A stretch of DNA of 64,000 bases from the NCBI RefSeq assembly GCF_019334305.1, contig NZ_JAHWGH010000008.1, forward strand, positions 62,001 through 126,000, written 5' to 3'. Under the pieces are notes generated by a model. The model did not search any database, was not told the DNA's origin, and saw only the letters and a list, made by a program, of their open reading frames with translations. Shown here piece by piece: positions 1 to 10,200 of the stretch (positions are counted from its first letter, which is position 1; the number at the start of each line of letters is the position of its first letter). This DNA comes from Rossellomorea orangium. GTDB lineage: Bacteria; Bacillota; Bacilli; Bacillales; Bacillaceae_B. The translations under genes and the position numbers were made by a program.

Positions 1-1790
1 TCATGTATATCCTGGCAGCACTTGTCATGCTCTTCCGTGGAGGAGTCGACGCACTCTTGATGAGGGCACAATTGACGGTGCCGAATAACTCATTTTTGAC
101 ATCTGAGCACTACAATGAAATCTTTACGACTCACGGTACAATCATGATCCTGTTCATGGCGATGCCGTTCTTACTTGGATTGATGAACGTGGTCGTTCCT
201 TTGCAAATTGGTGCAAGGGACGTAGCATTCCCTTATTTGAATAACCTAAGCTTCTGGTCATTCATGTTCGGGGCAATCCTTTTCAATATTTCTTTCGTAT
301 TCGGTGGATCACCGAACGCAGGTTGGACGAACTACGCACCGCTTGCGATCGAAGGTAGTCCTGGACCGGGTATTAACTATTACCTCTTAGGTCTGCAAAT
401 ATCGGGTATCGGTACGTTACTCACAGGGATCAACTTTGTCGTCACCATCATTAAGATGCGTGCACCAGGCATGACGCTTCTTCGCATGCCAATGTTTACA
501 TGGACAACGCTGATCACGGCATTCATCATCGTATTCGCATTCCCGATTTTGACTGTCACATTAGCTCTGATGACATTTGACCGTTTATTCGGTTCCCACT
601 TCTTCACGCTTACGGATGGTGGTAACCCTATGCTCTGGTCAAACCTGTTCTGGCTATGGGGGCATCCGGAAGTATATATCGTTATATTACCGGCCTTCGG
701 AATTTTCTCAGAAATCATTGCTACTTTTGCAAGAAAAACACTATTTGGTTATAAATCTATGATTATCTCACTTGTTGCGATCTCTGGACTAAGCTTTGTT
801 GTTTGGGTCCATCACTTCTTTACGATGGGCGGAAGCGCAGCAGTGAACAGTGTATTCTCGATTTCAACGATGGCGATTGCCATACCGACTGGAATCAAAA
901 TATTCAACTGGCTAGGTACCTTATTCAAAGGGAAAATCGAATTTACTGTACCGATGTTATGGTCTGTTGCGTTCATCCCGACATTCCTGATCGGTGGGGT
1001 AACAGGGGTTATGCTTGGAATGGCTGCGGCCGACTTCCAATATCACAATAACTACTTCCTGGTTGCTCACTTCCATTACACATTGATTGCCGGTGTTGTA
1101 TTTGCCTGCTTCGCGGGACTTGCATATTGGTATCCAAAGATGTTTGGTCATAAGATGAATGAACGAATCGGACGATGGGCTTTCTGGTTATTCTCCATCG
1201 GATTCAATCTTTGTTTCTTACCTCAGTTCGTATTAGGATTTGCAGGTATGCCAAGACGTGTATACACGTATGGTCCTGAAGATGGCTGGACAGCATTGAA
1301 TGTAATTTCTTCTGTCGGAGCTTTCGGAATGGGAGTAGGATTCATGGTACTCGTTTATGGTATCTATTACAGCTACCGTTTTGCAGAGAGAGAAACAACA
1401 GGTGACGCGTGGGATGGACGTACCCTTGAATGGGCAACAAGTTCAGCAATCCCGCCTCATTACAACTTTGCACACGTTCCTGAAGTGAAAAGTCATGATG
1501 CATTTTATGATATGAAGCAAGAAGGAAGAAAGATGGTTCCTGACAACTTCGAATATCAACCGATTCACATGCCAAGCAATGCAGGGACACCTTTCATCAT
1601 GTCCGCGCTGTTCTTCGTCGCAGGATTTGGTTTAGTATTTGAACTGTTCTGGATGGCGATAGCAGCACTTGTCGGGATCTTCGGATGCATGGCATTCCGT
1701 TCAATGATGTCCCACAAACAGGATGAAGGCTATTATGTAAGTGTGGAAGAAATCGAAAAGACTGAAAATCCGTATAAGAGGGAGGCGTGA
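1..1790 (+). CDS. qoxB: Cytochrome aa3-600 quinol oxidase subunit I (5' end outside window)
   Basis: This is the catalytic subunit of the proton-pumping menaquinol oxidase, which reduces oxygen to water at a heme a3-CuB centre in the cytoplasmic membrane. The motif WGHPEVY (nt 657-677) carries the CuB histidine and the cross-linked tyrosine, a His-His pair lies at nt 810-815, and HFHY (nt 1068-1079) supplies the heme ligands. The sequence follows B. subtilis QoxB much more closely than CtaD, and no CuA subunit II gene is visible. About 595 codons are present and some 50 N-terminal residues are missing. The first in-frame ATG (nt 3) is internal. It overlaps the ribosome binding site region of qoxC. 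Confidence 0.95.
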   Translation, partial: MYILAALVMLFRGGVDALLMRAQLTVPNNSFLTSEHYNEIFTTHGTIMILFMAMPFLLGLMNVVVPLQIGARDVAFPYLNNLSFWSFMFGAILFNISFVFGGSPNAGWTNYAPLAIEGSPGPGINYYLLGLQISGIGTLLTGINFVVTIIKMRAPGMTLLRMPMFTWTTLITAFIIVFAFPILTVTLALMTFDRLFGSHFFTLTDGGNPMLWSNLFWLWGHPEVYIVILPAFGIFSEIIATFARKTLFGYKSMIISLVAISGLSFVVWVHHFFTMGGSAAVNSVFSISTMAIAIPTGIKIFNWLGTLFKGKIEFTVPMLWSVAFIPTFLIGGVTGVMLGMAAADFQYHNNYFLVAHFHYTLIAGVVFACFAGLAYWYPKMFGHKMNERIGRWAFWLFSIGFNLCFLPQFVLGFAGMPRRVYTYGPEDGWTALNVISSVGAFGMGVGFMVLVYGIYYSYRFAERETTGDAWDGRTLEWATSSAIPPHYNFAHVPEVKSHDAFYDMKQEGRKMVPDNFEYQPIHMPSNAGTPFIMSALFFVAGFGLVFELFWMAIAALVGIFGCMAFRSMMSHKQDEGYYVSVEEIEKTENPYKREA

Positions 1791-1792
1791 GC

Positions 1793-2404
1793 ATGGCACA
1801 TAGTACGAATATAGATCCAAACACGCCACTTGAATATCAATCCGATATCGGGAAACTGAACATCTTCGGATTCTGGGTTTTCCTTGGTGCGGAAATCGCA
1901 TTATTTGCCACTATTTTCGCAACGTTCTTCGCTTTGAAGGCAGGCACCATGGGTGGCCCGCTTCCAAGTGAAGTGTTTGATATGAAGAATACGATCATCA
2001 TGACGTTGCTCCTGTTAATCAGTAGTTTCACGTCGGGTTTATCAATAAATGAATTAAGAAAACGAAATGTCAAATCCATGATGGTCTGGCTGATCATCAC
2101 ATTATTATTTGGACTCGGATTCCTCTACATGGAAATCACGGAATTCATCCATTTGGTCCATGAAGGGGCAGCCATGGGTACCAATGCATTCTGGTCATCC
2201 TTCTATCTACTGACCGGGACGCATGGTCTCCACGTATCAGTAGGGATTCTATGGATCCTTCTCGTCATGTTCCAAGTGAAGCAGCGGGGATTGAATCCTG
2301 ATACCGCTAAAAAACTATTTGTATCAAGCTTGTACTGGCACTTCCTGGACTTTGTCTGGATCTTCGTGTTCACAAGCGTGTACTTACTAGGGATGGTGGG
2401 ATAA
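1793..2404 (+). CDS. qoxC: Quinol oxidase subunit III
   Basis: QoxC is the heme-free subunit III of the aa3-600 menaquinol oxidase. It stabilises the complex and the oxygen/proton path in the membrane. The 203-residue protein has five predicted hydrophobic segments and the family-typical stretches FWVFLGAE near the N-terminus and SLYWHFLDFVWIF near the C-terminus. The ATG at 1793 is chosen over the in-frame GTG at 1787 because GGAGG at 1781-1785 is then 7 nt upstream. It follows qoxB directly and its stop codon overlaps the qoxD start, so translation is probably coupled. Confidence 0.95.
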   Translation: MAHSTNIDPNTPLEYQSDIGKLNIFGFWVFLGAEIALFATIFATFFALKAGTMGGPLPSEVFDMKNTIIMTLLLLISSFTSGLSINELRKRNVKSMMVWLIITLLFGLGFLYMEITEFIHLVHEGAAMGTNAFWSSFYLLTGTHGLHVSVGILWILLVMFQVKQRGLNPDTAKKLFVSSLYWHFLDFVWIFVFTSVYLLGMVG

Positions 2405-2700
2405 TGTCACAACATTCGAATCATAATGGATTGCCTTGGACTCAGATCATTGGTTTTATTCTTTCGATCGCGTTAACGTTCCTAGCCGTCTGGTTTGGAC
2501 TTTATACGAATCTTTCATATGGACTGATTGTATCGATCGTATTCGTTCTGGCGTTCATCCAGGCCGCTATCCAGCTCTTCATGTTCATGCACGTAAACGA
2601 AGGTGAAGGCAGATGGCAGGTTGGGAAAATGATGTCAGCCGCATTCATCGCGATTGTCATCGTTGCCGGTTCTGTCTGGGTATTGAGCAATATGCATTAA
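2404..2700 (+). CDS. qoxD: Quinol oxidase subunit IV
   Basis: QoxD is the small subunit IV of the menaquinol oxidase, with three membrane helices. The 98-residue protein matches B. subtilis QoxD in its core (GFILSIALTFLAVW, then AFIQAAIQLFMFMHV). It lacks the hydrophilic His-rich tail of that protein (about 124 residues) and ends right after the last helix. The ATG overlaps the qoxC stop codon (TAATG). It is the last gene of the qox operon and is followed at once by a strong terminator. Confidence 0.93.
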   Translation: MSQHSNHNGLPWTQIIGFILSIALTFLAVWFGLYTNLSYGLIVSIVFVLAFIQAAIQLFMFMHVNEGEGRWQVGKMMSAAFIAIVIVAGSVWVLSNMH

Positions 2701-2706
2701 TAGAGA

Positions 2707-2740
2707 AAAGAAGCTGATGGGAATTCCCATCAGCTTCTTT
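2707..2740. terminator. Bidirectional terminator after qoxD
   Basis: A perfect 17-bp inverted repeat centred on GAATTC, with A-tracts and T-tracts on the two sides. It can end both the qox operon and the convergent glyoxalase-fold gene. Confidence 0.9.
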
Positions 2741-2746
2741 TTATAA

Positions 2747-3169
2747 TTATCTTTCGTTATCTTCGTAATTGAATTGCCACTGAATACCGAACTTATCGGT
2801 GACTTGACCGTACAGCTTGCTCCAGAAGGTTTCCTGAAGCTCCATGTCAACCTTCCCGCCTTCTTTTAACTTGTGGAAACGGGATGTCAGCTTTTCAGTA
2901 TCGGCACTTACAAGAGCCAGGGTGATATTATTTCCTTCTACAAAAGGCATATTTGGAAATACATCTGAAAACATGACATCACTGCCATCGATGGAGAGTC
3001 TTGTATGTAGGACCAGATTTTTTGCCTCTTCAGGAAGAGGGTAGTCAGGATGTTGAGGTGCCTCAGCGAATGTCATGATTTTTGGTGGTTCTGTTTCAAA
3101 TACTTCTGCATAATACTCTGCCGCTTCCCGGCAATTGCCATTGAAATTCAGATAAACATTGACCGACAT
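2747..3169 (-). CDS. VOC/PhnB-like glyoxalase-fold protein
   Basis: A 140-residue protein of the vicinal-oxygen-chelate superfamily, PhnB-like branch. The start NVYLNFNGNCREAAEYY and the later phrases MELQETFWSKLYG and DKFGIQWQFNY are typical of this branch. Members of the wider superfamily include metal-dependent lyases, dioxygenases and drug-binding proteins. For this branch the substrate is usually unknown, and the sequence does not tell. The ATG at 3169 is preferred over an upstream in-frame GTG because AGGAG lies 8 nt before it. A paralogue lies at 53222-53632. It is transcribed alone, convergent with qoxBCD. Confidence 0.85.
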   Translation of the reverse strand: MSVNVYLNFNGNCREAAEYYAEVFETEPPKIMTFAEAPQHPDYPLPEEAKNLVLHTRLSIDGSDVMFSDVFPNMPFVEGNNITLALVSADTEKLTSRFHKLKEGGKVDMELQETFWSKLYGQVTDKFGIQWQFNYEDNER

Positions 3170-3250
3170 GTACATCACTCCTAATTTGAAATGGGCATTC
3201 GTTTATATTGTATCACTTTCACCACATATTGCAGGATTGTTTTTAGATTA

Positions 3251-3301
3251 ATCAAAAAATAAAATGCAGACCCGATCCCCGAGTAGGGTCATCGGATCTG
3301 C
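3251..3301 (-). terminator. Terminator of the small oxidase-like gene
   Basis: On the minus strand an imperfect hairpin (arms at 3266-3280 and 3286-3301, GCAGAtCCGAT against ATCgGGTCTGC) is followed by a T-rich tract at 3250-3264. Confidence 0.75.
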
Positions 3302-3310
3302 TCCAGTTGA

Positions 3311-3679
3311 TTATGTGGATTTTAACTCCTTTAATACATTATATCCGAACAATAATACACCGACTGTAGTCAAGACGCCTCCTGTTGCAATGATCGGTAC
3401 GACCGCTTCATTCCCAAGAACAAAAAGGAATAAGCCAATCATCATCAACGGTAATCCAATGTTGTGAATCCAGAAATGAGCTTTGGCCAATTTCGTCGAA
3501 GATACGGCAGGAAATAAGTGATAAATGATACCTGCAAGTGTCAGGGCGGTCCATCCCAATAAGTTGATGTGAACATGAACCGGGGCAAGGGTGTAGTCAT
3601 GGACCATCGACATATACAGCCCGATACATACGCCGATCATAAAGTAGACGACTGAAATTTTAATCAGTTTGATACCCAT
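3311..3679 (-). CDS. Small four-helix membrane protein resembling a fragment of heme-copper oxidase subunit I
   Basis: A 122-residue protein with four predicted membrane helices. The second helix begins with PVHVHINLLGW (residues 33-43), which resembles the histidine-bearing helix of cbb3 oxidases and nitric oxide reductases. Further histidines sit in YHLFP (53-57) and HFWIHNIG (68-75). Such short proteins occur in Bacillaceae and are often labelled 'cytochrome c oxidase' by domain match. Whether it binds heme is unknown. The ATG at 3679 has a strong GGAGGAGG site upstream, and the in-frame GTG further upstream lies inside or before that site. It stands alone between the qox region and aspA. 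Confidence 0.75.
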   Translation of the reverse strand: MGIKLIKISVVYFMIGVCIGLYMSMVHDYTLAPVHVHINLLGWTALTLAGIIYHLFPAVSSTKLAKAHFWIHNIGLPLMMIGLFLFVLGNEAVVPIIATGGVLTTVGVLLFGYNVLKELKST

Positions 3680-3919
3680 TTTATTCCTCCTCCTTTTCAC
3701 TCGTATTATATGAGTATTTAGACCCGTGTAGAACGTTCTATCATGATGCTATTCCAATAAAAAAGCACTTCGTTTTCTAAGTTAAGGGGAACACAATGAA
3801 AGCGTTTTTTTTAGAATTTTTGAAATTAATGGTTTTGTCCCTAAATCGTTGCCTACTTACACTCTAATTGATAGAATCATCAATTAGAGACAGCTAATCC
3901 AAATATGGGGAGTAGAGAA

Positions 3920-5350
3920 ATGATAAACGTCACAAGTGGATTTAGAATAGAAAAAGATTTTCTCGGGGAAAAAGAAGTACCTGAGGATGTTTACTATGGA
4001 ATACAAACTCTGAGGGCCGTGGAGAACTTCCCGGTCACTGGTTATAAAATTCATAAAGAAATGATCGATGCCCTGGCAGTCGTAAAGAAAGCGGCAGCGC
4101 TTGCCAATATGGAAACCACCCGTCTTTATGAGGGAATCGGTCAAGCCATCGTCCAGGCATCTGATGAGATACTCCAAGGGAAGTTTCATGAATTCTTCAT
4201 CGTCGATCCGATTCAAGGCGGTGCAGGTACATCCATCAACATGAATGCCAATGAGGTTATCGCCAATCGTGCCCTGGAACTCATGTCCCATCGCAAAGGG
4301 GAGTATGGGAAAGTAAGCCCGAACAGTCATGTGAATATGTCACAGTCAACGAATGACGTTTTCCCGACAGTCATCCATATTTCAACCCTGAAATTGCTAG
4401 AAAAGCTTCTGGGCACGATGGAGCATATGCTGAATGCCTTTAAACAAAAAGCCCAGGAGTTCGATCACGTCATAAAAATGGGACGTACCCATCTGCAGGA
4501 TGCGGTTCCGATCCGTCTTGGACAAGAATTTGAAGCGTACAGCAGAGTAGTGGAGCGTGATATTAAACGTATCGGACGCACCAGGGATCATCTCTATGAA
4601 GTGAATATGGGAGCGACCGCTGTAGGTACCGGGTTAAACGCGGATCCTGTTTATATTAAGAGTGTTGTCAAGCACCTGGCTGATATCAGCGGGCTACCGT
4701 TAACAGGGGCTGAACATCTGGTAGATGCGACACAAAATACCGACGCCTACACAGAGGTTTCGGCTGCATTGAAGGTTTGTATGACGAACATGTCCAAAAT
4801 AGCCAACGATCTGCGTTTGATGGCTTCAGGGCCACGTGCCGGATTGGGTGAAATTTCACTTCCATCCCGACAGCCGGGTTCTTCCATCATGCCGGGGAAA
4901 GTGAATCCCGTCATGCCGGAACTGATTAATCAAGTAGCCTTCCAGGTCATGGGGAATGATCAGACCATCTCGCTGGCATCGGAAGCCGGTCAGCTTGAAC
5001 TGAACGTGATGGAGCCTGTACTCGTATTCAATCTCCTTCAATCCATCAGCATCATGAACAATGCGTTCAGAAGCTTTACGGACAATTGCCTTGTGGGGAT
5101 TGAAGCGAATGAAACGCGTATGAAGGAATATGTGGAAAACAGTGTAGGGATCATTACCGCGGTGAACCCTCACTTAGGATATGAAGTCGTATCCCGCATT
5201 GCCAGGGAAGCCATTTTAAAAGGGAAATCGGTCAGGGAGCTTTGCCTTGAGTATGATGTCCTGACAGAAGAAGAGCTTGATCTGATCCTGAATCCGTTTG
5301 AAATGACGAATCCGGGAATTGCGGGCCGTATGCTGTTTGATCGACAGTAA
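3920..5350 (+). CDS. aspA: Aspartate ammonia-lyase
   Basis: This enzyme deaminates L-aspartate to fumarate and ammonia in the cytoplasm, feeding the TCA cycle during growth on amino acids. The 476-residue product follows B. subtilis AnsB (AspA) closely along its length. It has the fumarase/aspartase signature GSSIMPGKVNP and the substrate-site phrases GGAGTS and MGRTHLQDA. The ATG at 3920 has GGGGAG about 7 nt upstream and is preferred to the ATG at 3905. No asparaginase gene is adjacent, unlike the B. subtilis ansAB operon, so the gene seems monocistronic with its own terminator. Confidence 0.95.
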   Translation: MINVTSGFRIEKDFLGEKEVPEDVYYGIQTLRAVENFPVTGYKIHKEMIDALAVVKKAAALANMETTRLYEGIGQAIVQASDEILQGKFHEFFIVDPIQGGAGTSINMNANEVIANRALELMSHRKGEYGKVSPNSHVNMSQSTNDVFPTVIHISTLKLLEKLLGTMEHMLNAFKQKAQEFDHVIKMGRTHLQDAVPIRLGQEFEAYSRVVERDIKRIGRTRDHLYEVNMGATAVGTGLNADPVYIKSVVKHLADISGLPLTGAEHLVDATQNTDAYTEVSAALKVCMTNMSKIANDLRLMASGPRAGLGEISLPSRQPGSSIMPGKVNPVMPELINQVAFQVMGNDQTISLASEAGQLELNVMEPVLVFNLLQSISIMNNAFRSFTDNCLVGIEANETRMKEYVENSVGIITAVNPHLGYEVVSRIAREAILKGKSVRELCLEYDVLTEEELDLILNPFEMTNPGIAGRMLFDRQ

Positions 5351-5363
5351 ATCGATGATAGGT

Positions 5364-5406
5364 AGAGAAACCTTCTTTTCTATTTAGAAGAGGGTTTCTC
5401 TTTTTT
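5364..5406 (+). terminator. Terminator after aspA
   Basis: Hairpin with arms AGAGAAACC and GGGTTTCTCT followed by a run of six T. Confidence 0.88.
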
Positions 5407-5437
5407 ATTTTTCAGGTTTACCTCAAAGGCTTTAGCT

Positions 5438-5511
5438 CGAGGAGGCTCACCGCTAGCTTCGCTGTAATCTACCACCACTCGCTTTATACAATGGCAACAA
5501 TGTTTAAAAGG
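5438..5511. repeat. Degenerate copy of the large palindromic intergenic repeat
   Basis: The stretch CGAGGAGGCTCACCGC at 5438 and the later CCACTCGCT plus GCAACAATGT recur in the same order at 28668-28755, at the end of the large palindromic element there. Only the right-hand part is present here. The rest of the 5407-5661 interval is very AT-rich. It holds AAAAGGTA twice (around 5513-5540) and a TATAAT at 5625-5630, a possible promoter of the next gene with no convincing -35. Confidence 0.6.
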
Positions 5512-5661
5512 TATTGCCTTTAAAAGGTAATAATGTATATTTATTAATAATTTATATATTATTATCCATCTAATTAAGTATAAATACTTATCGTTAATAG
5601 CTTATAAGATACCTATTTCCTATGTATAATGATAGATATATACAGGGGGGGAAGTGAAACC

Positions 5662-6921
5662 ATGTCTATCGGCAGAATCATCTATTATCATCGAAAGAAA
5701 CAAAGTAAAACACAAGAACAGCTTTGTAAGGGGATATGTTCAACCACTCATTTAAGTAAGATTGAAAATAGTTCCAAAGAGGGGAATCTGGAAACCTTAG
5801 AATTACTTTGTAAACGACTCGGTGTATCGATCGAAGAGGAAACGGCGAAAACACTGTATTTAAAACGTCAGTTAGTCCAATTCTATGAAGCAATTGAAAG
5901 ACTTCATCGCGATCATGCCGAAAGACTGTATCAGGAGTTAGAAAAGCATAGAGATTATATTCAATGTACGGAAATGGTTTACTTATATGAACTTTACATG
6001 CTTCGATATCTATTATTCACGAATAGTCCAACCGATTATGAACGGGCTTCTCTAGGATTAAAAAAGAATATGAGCAAATTCTCATCATTTGAAAAATACT
6101 TATGGGAGTTCTTTCAAGGGATTTATTATGGTCAGAAACAACAATACTCCAAGGCGATTGCCATCTTCGATAAAATTGAGGATAAAGCCGATCTTTATAG
6201 CGATAAAGTGACAGATTATCATTATTACAAAGCCGCAAATCACGGGTTATTGAAGCATTTCACATTGTCCCTTCATTACTCGCACAAGGCTTTGAGAATC
6301 TTCCAAAACACTGGGAATATACTGAGGATTCTCCATGTAAAGATAGGGTTATCGGCTAACTTGATTTATATTAACGATTTTGAACGTGCAGAAGACTTGC
6401 TGCATACAGCCTTGAACGATGCAGAAATGTTGAAGGATAACGAATCGAAAATTACTGCTCTTCATAATTTCGGTCTGTTAAACAGAAGAAAAGGAAGTCT
6501 ACAAAAATCGCTGGACTATTTCTCCCAGTCGCTCAAGTTAAAGAAGAAACACACAATGAGCTATTACGGTACATTGGTAGAATTGGTCCAAGTGTTGCTG
6601 GATCTGGAAGAGAGTGAGAGGGCAATCACTCTTTTACAGGAGAATTTAAGAGATTTTAAAGAACAAGATTCCATTAAATATATTGAATTAATGGTGGTAT
6701 ACTTAGATGCAATCAAGGATGACAAACGTCTTTGCGATTACTTGATCGACCGTGGTCTGCCAGTGATGAAACAATATGATCTATATAAGTCAGCAACCTT
6801 CTCGGAGCGATTGGCGGCATATTTTAAGGAAAAGGGAGACCTGGTTTCTTCCAACGAATATCTGCAATTATCCAATGAACTATTAAAAAAGCTGATCTTT
6901 AATCATAATGAACCAATTTAA
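5662..6921 (+). CDS. HTH-TPR regulator of the NprR/PlcR (RNPP-like) architecture
   Basis: A 419-residue cytoplasmic regulator. Residues 1-60 form an XRE-type helix-turn-helix (IGRIIYYHRKKQSKTQEQL, then HLSKIENSS), and the remaining 350 residues are all-helical with TPR-like repeats such as LHNFGLLNRRKGSLQKSLDYF. The closest architecture I know is NprR/PlcR, where an imported peptide bound by the TPR domain controls DNA binding and secreted-protease genes. It lies directly upstream of the first of three large secreted proteases, which fits such a role but does not prove it. No peptide precursor gene is evident just downstream. The ATG at 5662 has a GGGGGGGAAG ribosome binding site. A second regulator of the same build lies at 21584-22795. 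Confidence 0.82.
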   Translation: MSIGRIIYYHRKKQSKTQEQLCKGICSTTHLSKIENSSKEGNLETLELLCKRLGVSIEEETAKTLYLKRQLVQFYEAIERLHRDHAERLYQELEKHRDYIQCTEMVYLYELYMLRYLLFTNSPTDYERASLGLKKNMSKFSSFEKYLWEFFQGIYYGQKQQYSKAIAIFDKIEDKADLYSDKVTDYHYYKAANHGLLKHFTLSLHYSHKALRIFQNTGNILRILHVKIGLSANLIYINDFERAEDLLHTALNDAEMLKDNESKITALHNFGLLNRRKGSLQKSLDYFSQSLKLKKKHTMSYYGTLVELVQVLLDLEESERAITLLQENLRDFKEQDSIKYIELMVVYLDAIKDDKRLCDYLIDRGLPVMKQYDLYKSATFSERLAAYFKEKGDLVSSNEYLQLSNELLKKLIFNHNEPI

Positions 6922-6932
6922 ATGAAAGATGT

Positions 6933-6963
6933 AAACAAGCAGCCATTTCAGGTTGCTTGTTTT
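6933..6963 (+). terminator. Terminator after the first HTH-TPR regulator
   Basis: Hairpin with arms AAACAAGCAGCC and GGTTGCTTGTTT (one G-T mismatch) ending in T residues. Confidence 0.75.
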
Positions 6964-7261
6964 ACGTTATCATGAAATTTCCGTGGGGATATTATCCCTT
7001 TTCGAATAGTAGGATATACCTGTTTAGTTAAGAGGAAAAATAACTTTATAGGTACAATGACTACTTCAAGAAAAACTTTCCCAACATCCGAGCTTTCCTG
7101 ACGTCCCTGGTTCGTTGAATTGAACCATGAAATGGATAAGAATTTGAGAGATTTGCTTATAAATATAAAGAATTTTCCCAATTAACAGTATTGATCAAGA
7201 GAGATAGAATACAAGTTGTAAACATTTCTGTGCCACGGATGAATATTAGAGGGGGAAGAGT
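6964..7261. other. Upstream region of subtilase 1, no gene seen
   Basis: About 300 nt, AT-rich, probably holding the promoter of subtilase 1, but no -35/-10 pair is convincing. Short open frames here (for example ATG at 7056 and ATG at 7239) lack good ribosome binding sites. The frame at 7239 ends in an ATGA overlap with the protease start. The protease itself has GAGGGGG 6-12 nt before its ATG. Confidence 0.5.
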
Positions 7262-10200
7262 ATGAATAAGAAGCGCTCAGCTAAGATCTTGACGGTTGCA
7301 CTGGCTACAAGTCTATTAGGAACATCTGGAATTCCATTTAATGTTATGGCAGAAAGTGCACCTAGTACGTCTAAGTTCACACAGGTAAAAGATGTAGAAA
7401 AAACATTGATGAATCTAACCGATGAGCAAAGAAATGCTCTCAAACAGATAGAAGCGAGACCGGATTTTGAAATCGCTCCGAATATCAATACTGAAAGTGA
7501 AGGGCTTGTTGATGTCATCGTTGAATTTGAACAGGCACCTGCAAAGGTTGAAGTGATGAAGCAGGCGGCTAAGGGAGTCCGTATGACTACTAAAGCAGCT
7601 GCTGTGAAGGTAGAGAAATCCCACAGTGAATTTAAACAAACATTCAATTCTATGAAAAATAAAAAGAGTGCAAGTCCTGGATTACAAGAGGCGAAAATCA
7701 CGAAAGAATATCGTTCTGCCATCAATGGTGTCGCAATGTCCATTCCAGGAAATGAGATTGAAAGTTTACTGGATTCCGGGGTCGTGAAACGGGTATGGAA
7801 AGATGAAGTCGTTCAGCTTGACCTACCGGAAATGGAAGGGGAAGCTTCTACATCTAAAATGATGGATAGTATCCCTCAGATCAATGTGGACAAGCTTCAT
7901 GATGAAAACGTAACAGGGAAAGGCATTAAAGTTGGGGTTTTGGATACAGGAATTGATTATAACCATCCAGATTTAAAAGATGTATACAAAGGCGGATATG
8001 ATTTCGTTGATAATGATAGTGACCCGATGGAAACTACATATGAAGATTGGAAAAAATCCGGTTTACCTGAAATCAATCCGAATTCTGGATCTGCTTATTA
8101 TACGGAACACGGAACACATGTATCAGGAACGATCGCCGGGGACCAACAAAACTCAGTGGATTATGCCGTAAAAGGGGTAGCACCGAATGTGGATCTTTAT
8201 GGCTATCGTGTACTTGGACCCTATGGATCCGGAGCGACAGCAGGGGTCCTTGCAGGAATCGACAAAGCCATAGATGACGAAATGGATGTCATCAACCTTT
8301 CTTTAGGAGCGTCAACGAACGATCCATTATATCCAACCTCTGTAGCAGTGAACAACGCCATGCTATCGGGAGTGGTGACAGTCGTGGCGGCAGGAAACAG
8401 TGGGCCGGAAGAAGGAACACTTGGAGCTCCAGGTGCAGCGGCCCTAGGCATTACGGTTGGGGCAAGTGATTTTGACATGGATATCCCTACCTTCCAATCC
8501 ATGAGTGTAAATGGTGAAACATTTGAGAATGTTTTATTACTGGGGAAGAATTTTTCAGATGATTTAACCACTCTTGAAAATCAGTCCAAACAAGTGGTTT
8601 TTGCTGGACTTGGATATGAAGATGATTTCGAAGGGAAAGATCTAACTGGTAAAATTGCTTTGATTCAACGTGGGGAAATTGCCTTTGTGGAGAAGATGAA
8701 GCATGCAAAAGAAGCCGGGGCAGAAGCTGTAATCATCTACAATAATATAGACGGACAGATTCAGGCTTATCTGGGAGAAGGAGCAGACTTTATCCCGACC
8801 TTCCGTATGACTAAAGAGGACGGAGAACGTTTAAAAGGATTAGGAGATAACGCTTCCATTACGTTCGGGGATTTAGCGACTGTTCAAACAGAGGGGGACA
8901 ACCTGGCCAGCTTCAGTTCAAGGGGACCTGTAAATGGCAGCTATGATATCAAACCGGATGTTGTGGCACCTGGAGTAGCGATCTTCTCCACCATTCCAGA
9001 ATATATCAATAGCCCGGAAGAAGGGGTAGACTATTCTGCAGCATATGCACGTCTTCAGGGAACCTCCATGGCAACACCTCATATTGCTGGTGTGGCGGCC
9101 CTGATCCTTTCAGAGCATCCTGAGTATACCCCATTTGACGTGAAAGAAGCACTAATGAATACAGCAGAAGACTTAAAGGGTGACGTATCCGTATACGAAC
9201 AGGGAGCGGGACGTGTGGATGCCTATGATGCGGTACATGCCGATGTTTCCATCAAAGTGATGGGTAAAACCAAAACTCTAAATGAAAACGGTGTAGAGGT
9301 AGAAATTGATGAAGAGACGGCATCCATCTCTTTCGGAAGTCACTACAAGGATGACGATGGAATTAAAGCAGACAGCAGGATGATCATTGAGAACAGTGGC
9401 GTAGAAGAAAAGTCTTTCAAGGTAGAAGTCGAATACCATGGTGAACGTACAGGCATCAAGGATTCAGCTGCAAACGGCATTGTGTTAGACGTTCCGACGA
9501 ATGTAGCAATTGGCGCAAACTCTTCGAAAGAGATTTCACCAACAATCACGGTTCCGGAAGATGCAGAAGAAGGCCGTTATGAAGGATATATTCACCTAAC
9601 GAATGCAAGCGATGCGAGTGAAACGTATCAGGTTCCATTTGCGATTCGAGTCACAGGAAAAGGGTTCGACTATATTGAAACAGACCGACCAGCATTAGCA
9701 AATAATACACCTAAGTGGCAGTATTACAATCCATTTATCTCAGCAATATTTCAAATGAAGAACCCGCTGACGAGGATAGACATTGTAATTAAGGATGGAA
9801 AATCAGGTGAGGCGATTGGATTCATAGCTTCCCTCACACAAGCGAATGCAAAGGCTGACTTCAGGTATTACATTCCTGCTGTATTTGCTGGAGTCGTTTA
9901 TCCATTTACCAATGACGAACAAAACCCGATATCAGATCAATACATTGATTTGCCTGAAGGGGATTATGATATGGAGTTCATTGGGTATGATGAAGAAGGG
10001 AAAACGTATACGATCGACACACCTGTCATCGTGGATAATTCAAAACCTCAAGTGACATTTGATAAAGCTCCTGGTGTGTATGAAATCAATGAAGATATGT
10101 ACACAGAAGAGTTTGGAAAGACAGCATTCTGGCTCCACGGGAATGTGCAGGATGAAACAGTGGATGTCTTGGAATCAAAAGGAATGAATTATGATCAATC

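Noticed and set aside
1-1790. Cytochrome c oxidase CtaD for the first gene
   Set aside because: The sequence and the following subunits match the quinol oxidase QoxB-QoxC-QoxD better. The sequence is close to B. subtilis QoxB in long stretches.
6922-6975. 17-codon frame directly behind the first HTH-TPR regulator, considered as its peptide
   Set aside because: It is the DNA of the terminator hairpin, without ribosome binding site or hydrophobic leader.
7262-7743. Long open frames antisense to the three subtilase genes, such as 7246-7743 and 15529-16035 on the minus strand
   Set aside because: No ribosome binding sites. The translations are low-complexity mirror images of the Ala/Lys/Glu-rich propeptides, so they are shadows of the real genes.
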